A stretch of DNA of 64,000 bases from NCBI GenBank assembly GCA_029168955.1, contig JAPDOI010001524.1:1-64000 (forward strand). The letters run 5' to 3'. Shown here piece by piece: positions 57,472 through 64,000 of this stretch; position 1 is the first letter of the stretch; each line of letters opens with the position of its first letter. The notes under the pieces were generated by a model. The model worked only from the letters and a program-made list of their open reading frames with translations, was not told the origin of the DNA and did not search any database. This DNA is from Aplectana chamaeleonis. Its lineage: Eukaryota > Nematoda > Chromadorea > Rhabditida > Cosmocercidae. The position numbers were made by a program, and so were the translations under genes.

Positions 57472-60400
57472 CAGGCAAACTGGGGCGTCGGAACAGGTTC
57501 ATAAGTTGTCATCTCATAAACCGTTCCATGTTGACAAGTCAAATCGCGCGTATTGTCAGCCTGAGACCTGCCCGTTCCCCAGCAACCTCCACCTGTTGTC
57601 GGGCTGTTGACAACTCGATGTGTCGCGTTTATCGGCCTATTTAGCAGCAGTTCACATCCTACAGGACTGTTTCATCTAGCTTGGGAACTAAGGTTTCCGT
57701 TTTCGATCTAGTCTGACGCGTGCACCAGGCGGCTGGCCCTGCAGGGTTGGCGGCTGGCCCTGCAGGGTTGGCGGCCTCACTGAAAGATGGGGTTTCGATT
57801 CGCGCGGGGTGATCTACCGTAGCAGCCCCGTCCATTCACCAGACTAAAATGATTGCGCGAACTCTACTTTGCACCGAAACGCGTCGCGATCGGACCACCG
57901 ACACGCGTCGCCGTGGTCGCCCAGCCTCCACTGGGGTCACCACCGGATAGGCAGGACCTCCAGATGCTGGGCGGGGCCAATGTACCACAAGCTTGGGTAA
58001 TTGAACCGGCTGCGCTCTCATCATTCACAGCATGCCTGAAAAATGCGTCGTATACTCCCCTTGTATCTAGAGCGCTAGCTGTGCTACAGCTCGACATCGA
58101 CGAGATGATAACTCGCAGCCGTAATTGCAGTGCAACAGCTCGACATCGACCAGAGCATAACTCGCGGCCATGACCCCGCCGAATATATCGGCACGTTGGC
58201 CAGCGGTGACTCATGGTGGGCGGATCAGCCTATTGTCGACGCCCAAATTCGCCAGAGTAAGTAATGATACAAACTCAGGCAAACTGGGGCGTCGACAACA
58301 GGTTGATAAGTTGTCATCTCATAAGCCGCTCCCTGTTGACAAGTCAAATCGCGCGTATTGTCAGCCTGAGACCTGCCTGTTGCTCAGCGACGTCCGCCCC
58401 TTGTCGGGCTGTTGACAACTCGATGTGTCGCGTTTAGCGGCCTATTTAGCAGCAGTTCATATCCACAGGACTGTTTCATCTAGCTTGGGAACTAAGGTTT
58501 CCGTTTTCGATCTAGTCTGACGCGTGCACCAGGCGGCTGGCCCTGCAGGGTTGGCGGCCTCACTGAAAGATGGGGTTTCGATTCGCGCGGGGTGATCTAC
58601 CGTAGCAGCCCCGTCCATTCACCAGACTAAAATGATTGCGCGAACTCTACTTTGCACCGAAACGCGTCGCGATCGGACCACCGACGCGCGTCGCGGCGGG
58701 GTCGCCGAGCCACCACTGGGGTCACCACCGGAAAAGCAGGACCTCCAGATGCTGGGCGGGGCCAATGTACCGCAAGCTTGGATAATTGAACCGGCTGCGC
58801 TCTCATCATTCACAGCATGCCTGAAAAATGCGTCGTATACTCCCCTTGTATCTAGAGCGCTAGCTGTGCTACAGCTCGACATCGACGAGACGATAACTCG
58901 CAGCCGTAATTGCAGTGCAACAGCTCGACATCGACCAGAGCATAACTCGCGGCCATGACCCCGCCGAATATATCGGCACGTTGGCCAGCGGTGACTCATG
59001 GTGGGCGGATCAACCTATTGTCGACGCCCCAATTCGCCAGAGTAAGTAATGATACAAACTCAGGCAAACTGGGGCGTCGACAACAGGTTGATAAGTTGTC
59101 ATCTCATAAGCCGATCCCTGTTGACAAGTCAAATCGCGCGTATTGTCAGCCTGAGACCTGCCTGTTGCTCAGCGACGTCCGCCCCTTGTCGGGCTGTTGA
59201 CAACTCGATGTGTCGCGTTTAGCGGCCTATTTAGCAGCAGTTCATATCCACAGGACTGTTTCATCTAGCTTGGGAACTAAGGTTTCCGTTTTCGATCTAG
59301 TCTGACGCGTGCACCAGGCGGCTGGCCCTGCAGGGTTGGCGGCCTCACTGAAAGATGGGGTTTCGATTCGCGCGGGGTGATCTACCGTAGCAGCCCCGTC
59401 CATTCACCAGACTAAAATGATTGCGCGAACTCTACTTTGCACCGAAACGCGTCGCGATCGGACCACCGACGCGCGTCGCGGCGGGGTCGCCGAGCCACCA
59501 CTGGGGTCACCACCGGAAAAGCAGGACCTCCAGATGCTGGGCGGGGCCAATGTACCGCAAGCTTGGGTAATTGAACCGGCTGCGCTCTCATCATTCACAG
59601 CATGCCTGAAAAATGTGTCGTATACTCCCCTTGTATCTAGAGCGCTAGCTGTGCTACAGCTCGACATCGACGAGACGATAACTCGCAGCCGTAATTGCAG
59701 TGCAACAGCTCGACATCGACCAGAGCATAACTCGCGGCCATGACCCCGCCGAATATATCGGCACGTTGGCCAGCGGTGACTCATGGTGGGCGGATCAACC
59801 TATTGTCGACGCCCCAATTCGCCAGAGTAAGTAATGATACAAACTCAGGCAAACTGGGGCGTCGACAACAGGTTGATAAGTTGTCATCTCATAAGCCGCT
59901 CCCTGTTGACAAGTCAAATCGCGCGTATTGTCAGCCTGAGACCTGCCTGTTGCTCAGCGACGTCCGCCCCTTGTCGGGCTGTTGACAACTCGATGTGTCG
60001 CGTTTAGCGGCCTATTTAGCAGCAGTTCATATCCACAGGACTGTTTCATCTAGCTTGGGAACTAAGGTTTCCGTTTTCGATCTAGTCTGACGCGTGCACC
60101 AGGCGGGTGGCCCTGCAGGGTTGGCGGCCTCACTGAAAGATGGGGTTTCGATTCGCGCGGGGTGATCTACCGTAGCAGCCCCGTCCATTCACCAGACTAA
60201 AATGATTGCGCGAACTCTACTTTGCACCGAAACGCGTCGCGATCGGACCACCGACGCGCGTCGCGGCGGGGTCGCCGAGCCACCACTGGGGTCACCACCG
60301 GATAAGCAGGACCTCCAGATGCTGGGCGGGGCCAATGTACCGTAAGCTTGGGTAATTGAACCGGCTGCGCTCTCATCATTCACAGCATGCCTGAAAAATG

Positions 60401-60607
60401 CGCCGTATACTCCCCTTGTATCTAGAGCGCTAGCTGTGCTACAGCTCGACATCGACGAGATAACTCGCAGCCGTAATTGCAGTGCAACAGCTCGACATCT
60501 ACCAGAGCATAACTCGCGGCCACGGCACCGCCAAATATCGGCGCTTTGGCCAGCGGTGACTCAAGGTGGGCGGATCAACCTGTTGTCGACGCCCCAATTT
60601 GCCAGAG
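57472..60607. repeat. Four tandem copies of a 785-bp unit
   Basis: Unit starts (CAGGCAAACTGGGGCGTCG) are at 57472, 58276, 59061 and 59846, exactly 785 bp apart for the last three. The first unit is longer because a 21-bp GGCTGGCCCTGCAGGGTTGGC segment is doubled at about 57731-57771. The two middle units are almost identical; the outer edges of the first and last are more diverged, as expected from unequal crossing over. Inside each unit, ACAGCTCGACATCGAC followed by ATAACTCGC.GCC is itself duplicated. Plus-strand frames (DLQMLGGANVPQAWVIEPAA...) and minus-strand frames (MSHRWPTCRYIRRGHG...) repeat with the unit; I recognise no family and neither strand is favoured. Confidence 0.95.
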
Positions 60608-61987
60608 AATGATGGATCATTCGGTACGGGCCCTGTCGCCACGGCAGAGCTGGGGGGGGGCGTGGCGTCAAGTCATCCATACTTCAAAGCCACGTCCACG
60701 CGTCGCGCGCTAGCGTTGTAGACAATGAATAGTCCCTAAAGAGGGTATCACTTCGGTCCACGTGACTTGCTAGCCGCAGTGTTATGCAGACACTCCAGCA
60801 AGCAGATGTGCGCCGTCCCATTGGCCCCTTCACCCTCCACATTTTCGCCAGCCCCTTTCATGGATTGACACCTTGAGACGACCACCCCAGATGGAAGGAT
60901 GCAGAACCGCCGCGCAGATAGGGGGAGCAACCGTATGGTAACGATCCAGCCCACTGCCAGGCGGCCGAGGAGAAAATATTCTTTTTCCTGATTCTACATC
61001 AAGAGGCACCACAAGCCTGAGCGCGGGAGAGCGGTATGCTTCACGCTGTCTCCTCGATCTATTTGGATCCAGCGCAAGAGCGCCATTCCCTGTTTAGCAA
61101 ACGAAAACCACATTTTCGCACACTATTGATTGTTTCAAAGCCCAAAATCCGCGGTCGAAGTATAGCGTCGTTCCGAAACCCGGCAACTGGTCTCAATTTC
61201 TTTCTTTGAATCACCCCTGATCTGGAGGTACGATACCGTGTTCATAGAAAATGCTGTCAGAAGGTGTACCATGACGCTGTGAAAAATGCTTCAACTTGAA
61301 GAAGGACCCATCGAGAGAAGCTGTCCACATCGGAGTGAAATTCCAGCCCGCGGTTGCAGAGATCCGCGGTTGCGACACGCAGTGCAATCAAAATTTTTCT
61401 TGAATCACGGGATCCCAACACGATAAGTCTTCGTCTAATCTTCAAGCAGCGGTTGTCTAGAAATGTGATTGCGCTGCCGACTACACGGCATCCGTCGCAA
61501 CCCACCACTTGCGCCGAATCAGTAGTCGTGCACGAGACGGGCGCGCTGCCGCAGCCATACCAGCAGTAGTGGGACACACTGTATAATGCAGTAGAAAACA
61601 TAAGAAGGAATACAAAGAGAATGTATAGGAATAAACCTAATCTGCTGGCTATTCCAGGCTTCGAATTGGGCGCATAAGACGAGAGACGAGATATTGTGTG
61701 AACTATTCCTTGAGAAGAACATTGACCTACGAAGCTCTCGGAAACTTGGCTGCGGTAGATATAGCAAAGTGATCACGGGGCACTTTGTTTCGAGCGGACA
61801 AGCAGTAAGTGGTTCAGAAGATTTCAGTGCATTCCAAAGTAGGTGACGCCTGTCATTTTCTCATCCTCCCACATTCCGCTATTGTGCACAGTCGAGCTTC
61901 TAGAGCCGTCATAACCGCATTGGTCTTTTCTTATTCCGTTTCCATCGATTAAGCCATGCTAGAGCGCAGAGAGCCCACTATAGTTAT
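60608..61987. other. No recognisable gene or repeat
   Basis: Mixed-composition sequence. A G run lies at about 60649-60658 and a CG-rich block resembling 57230-57340 at 60660-60740. Frames of 60-114 codons occur on both strands without known relatives; the longest (minus 61257-61601, KIRRRLIVLGSRDSRKILIA) is unsupported. Confidence 0.4.
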
Positions 61988-62243
61988 GTACAGGCCATAA
62001 AACGGCCAATGTCTCACCGTCGACTGCGTACCACGCGCTGCGCGACCGCACGCGCGTCGGAAGCAGACGGGTTTTGGCCGCCGCGCGACGAGTTTTGGCC
62101 GCCGCGCGACGTTTCGGCGCGATGCGCGGCGGCCGAAACTCGTCGCGCGGCGGCCAAAACTCGTCTGCTTCCGACGCACGTGCGGTCGCGCAGCGCGTGG
62201 TACGCAGTCGACGGTGAGACATTGGCCGTTTTATGGCCTGTAC
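61988..62243. repeat. 256-bp near-perfect palindrome, very GC-rich
   Basis: GTACAGGCCATAAAACGGCC at the left pairs with its complement at the right edge. Pairing continues with few mismatches through ACCGTCGACTGCGTACCACG, CGCTGCGCGACCGCACG, CGTCGGAAGCAGACG and TTTTGGCCGCCGCGCGACG to a ~25-bp centre near 62115. CGCGCGACG-type words are repeated in direct orientation in the left arm. The two long frames (plus from 62009, minus to 61959) are mirror images. It is probably a foldback element or a recent inverted duplication; no target duplication is clear. Confidence 0.9.
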
Positions 62244-62480
62244 GAACGAAATTTCCGAAGCTTTTTCGAAAGTTTTTTTTTTCGAATTTTTTTCGTTTGT
62301 TTTCGTTTGTTCGAAAATTTGTCGAACAAATCCTTTCCAGTTTCTTTCGTTCGAAATTTCGTCGAACGAATTTTTTTTTCGATTTTCTTTCGTTCGCATT
62401 CTTTCAAACAAAAATTTTCCAATTTTCGGTCGAACAAGATAAGATTTTTCGGGGTTTTTTTGTGCAAAAATCGTTCGATT
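62244..62480. repeat. Irregular TTCG/CGAA-rich repeat
   Basis: Runs of TTTTTTTTCGAA, TCGTTTGTTCG and CGAACGAA words without a clean period, resembling decayed versions of the left-edge satellite. The Phe/Arg/Ser-rich frames are low-complexity artefacts. Confidence 0.6.
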
Positions 62481-62999
62481 TTTGAGACGCTCTCAGGTTG
62501 CGCTATTTCGTTATTCCTCAGGCTGAACTGATCTGGGCGTGACCGAGCAACTCATTTCCTTTAATAAGTTGTGCTTGGATCCGGAGAATATAGAGCCTTT
62601 CTCGCTCACTTGAGTCCGGGCGGAGCAAGCAGCGGAGCGTTCGGTTATGGCAAAATATAACAGATTAGGCGAATTCTTCGATTAAGAGACTTCGACATGG
62701 TAAGCTCGATCAGCATCACATCGACCGGCTTCAAATGAGTGATTCAAATATTCCAAGCCAAATTTACTCTGTTCCCTTGCGCGGTTGTGCGGAGCGAGGA
62801 CAGAGACAGCGAGAAAGTGTGAAGAGAAGGAGACGCAGCAGACGCGCAGACGCACGCGATGAACGGAAATAAATTTCACTCGGAAACAGAGAATTCATGT
62901 CTTCGACTAGAATGCTCGCCACATGAGTCGAAATCGAACACGTGTGGAAAATTGATTCTCTGACCGAGCATCGTAAATAGAGCGTCGAGTCCAGTTTCG
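62481..62999. other. Unassigned; holds repeat L on the minus strand at 62745-62875
   Basis: 62600-62660 contains TGAGTCCGGGCGGAG and AGCAGCGGAGCG.TCGGT, the complement of a block at about 29488-29530. 62745-62875 is repeat L in reverse (AGCCAAATTTACTCTGTTCC, GACAGAGACAGCGAG, GGAGACGCA). No gene is recognised. Confidence 0.45.
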
Positions 63000-63540
63000 A
63001 AAATAAAATCTGAAAATTTCAAAAAAAAAAGTTTTGAAAAAAAATTCAAAATTTCGCACACAGTAAAAAAAATCCGGGATCCTGAACGACTTCCGAAAAA
63101 AAATCGGAATTTCGATTAATTTCGAAATTCGCTTGTTCGACCTTCGATTTTTCGTAAGTTTTTCGAAATTCGTTCGTTCGGAAATTTTTTCGAATGACAA
63201 AAAAATCCAAAATTTCGAATGAATTTCGAAAAAATCAAATTTTTGATAAGTTTTGAGTTTTATCGGTTCGACATCCGAAATTTTGGAAGTTTTCCAAATT
63301 TTGTTCGTTCGACATTTTTTCGAACGATTTTTTTCACTTTTCGTTTGTTTGAAAAGATTTCGAGCAAAAAATTTTTCGATTTTCGATCGTTAAAAATTTT
63401 TCAAGCTTTTTTTCATTTTTTGCTCCTTCGGAACTTTCTTCGAACGATTTTTTTCATTTTTCGTTCGTTCGAAAACATTTCAAACTAAAAATTTCGATTC
63501 TCATTCGTTCGACATTCTTTTCGAAATTGTACAACTACAG
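63000..63540. repeat. Irregular TTCG/CGAA-rich repeat, second block
   Basis: TTCGTTCG, TTTTTTCGAA and ATTTCGAA words recur about every 30-45 bp. TCGAATGACAAA occurs here (about 63191) and at the right margin of the left-edge satellite (about 1531), supporting a relation between the two. Low-complexity frames are artefacts. Confidence 0.65.
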
Positions 63541-64000
63541 AGCCTAAACTCTTACTCTGTGGTATTTGCCTGCACAATTAAAATGCACGCACTGCCGCAT
63601 ACCATAATCAAAAAATTGATTTAATAGCCACCACCATCGCCACTTTCCTTCCTAGCTTCATATTAACTCTGCGTCTCCGCCGCATCCTCCGCCTCTACCG
63701 CCGCGATGTTGGCCAAATTCACACCGCGGGTGGGGCAAAGGAGCAGTTCGGCTGGCACACGTGACGCGCGCGACGAAAAAGCGCTGCGCTCACGTTAACC
63801 GCGGTCCCCCCGAAGTAAAAGTGGTTGGCGATCGATTACTGCACCCCAACAACGACGTGAACGCAGCGGTTTTCCGTCGCGCGCGTAACGTGTGTCAGCC
63901 GAATTGCTCTCTGCGTTGTAGGACGGCCCACTTGATGGAAACAGAGCATAGATGTACTCTCAAGTGAAGTCAAATTGTTTTTCACACCTCTGCCTCAGCT
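63541..64000. other. No recognisable feature
   Basis: Unique sequence with a pyrimidine-rich CGCC/CCTCCGCC stretch near 63675-63705 and several GACGCGCG words. No coding frame, repeat or terminal repeat can be supported. Confidence 0.4.

Noticed and set aside
57780..57830. tRNA-like B-box in each 785-bp unit (GGGTTTCGATTCGCG)
   Set aside because: No matching acceptor or T-arm stems and no A box at the right distance.
57853..60452. Tandem gene family in the 785-bp repeats
   Set aside because: Frames on both strands repeat with the unit, no domain is recognised, and differences between units show no coding-type pattern by eye. Kept only as a repeat.
61949..62485. 150- and 158-codon frames on opposite strands around 62 kb
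   Set aside because: Mirror translations of a palindrome followed by low-complexity TTCG repeat.
1..64000. Helitrons
   Set aside because: I looked for TC...CTRR ends with a terminal hairpin near each foldback and found no convincing case.

Overview
The window looks like repeat-dense, non-coding DNA from a eukaryote, most likely an invertebrate animal. A nematode is possible from the general look of the elements, but nothing here proves it. I find no intact cellular gene, no rRNA or tRNA gene and no bacterial-style operon. The long open frames are by-products of tandem repeats whose period is a multiple of three, or of inverted repeats. The recognisable protein-coding remains are two broken retroelements on the minus strand: a non-LTR (LINE) reverse transcriptase at 27.7-28.9 kb and a Penelope-like element (PLE) at 44.8-48.0 kb.

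Layout. 1-1.5 kb: a ~40-bp CGAA/TTCG satellite cut by the window edge. 1.5-5.2 kb: a LINE-like tail and TTAA-flanked miniature elements, one holding a 2.4-kb terminal-inverted-repeat (TIR) element with its own degenerate minisatellite. 5.2-8.0 kb: mostly unassigned, with hairpins. 8.0-25.3 kb: a ~17-kb array of a 42-bp unit (about 400 copies) carrying the palindrome GATGACGTCATC, with a 300-bp hAT-type miniature element inserted near its right end. 25.5-28.9 kb: a foldback element and the LINE. 28.9-35.3 kb: a 6.4-kb hAT-like composite with an exact 8-bp target duplication; it lies in the LINE and carries a second 42-bp (2 x 21) minisatellite plus foldbacks. 35.9-57.1 kb: a thicket of TTAA-targeted miniature elements (families A, B, C, D, F and G as named here) nested up to four deep in one another, in a large foldback and in the PLE. 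57.5-60.6 kb: four tandem copies of a 785-bp unit. 62.0-62.2 kb: a 256-bp near-perfect palindrome. 62.2-63.5 kb: more TTCG-rich sequence like that at the left end.

The most useful result is that the window holds its own controls. Several insertions can be compared with an uninterrupted copy elsewhere in the window. This defines ends and target duplications: TTAA for the A-G elements, CTATTTAG for a miniature element in the LINE. It also gives a relative order of events. The likeliest novelties are the 6.4-kb composite hAT-like element carrying a minisatellite, the TTAA family group with elements joined end to end through one shared TTAA, and the CRE-palindrome satellite. Element letters and superfamily labels are mine and rest on reading by eye, without database searches.
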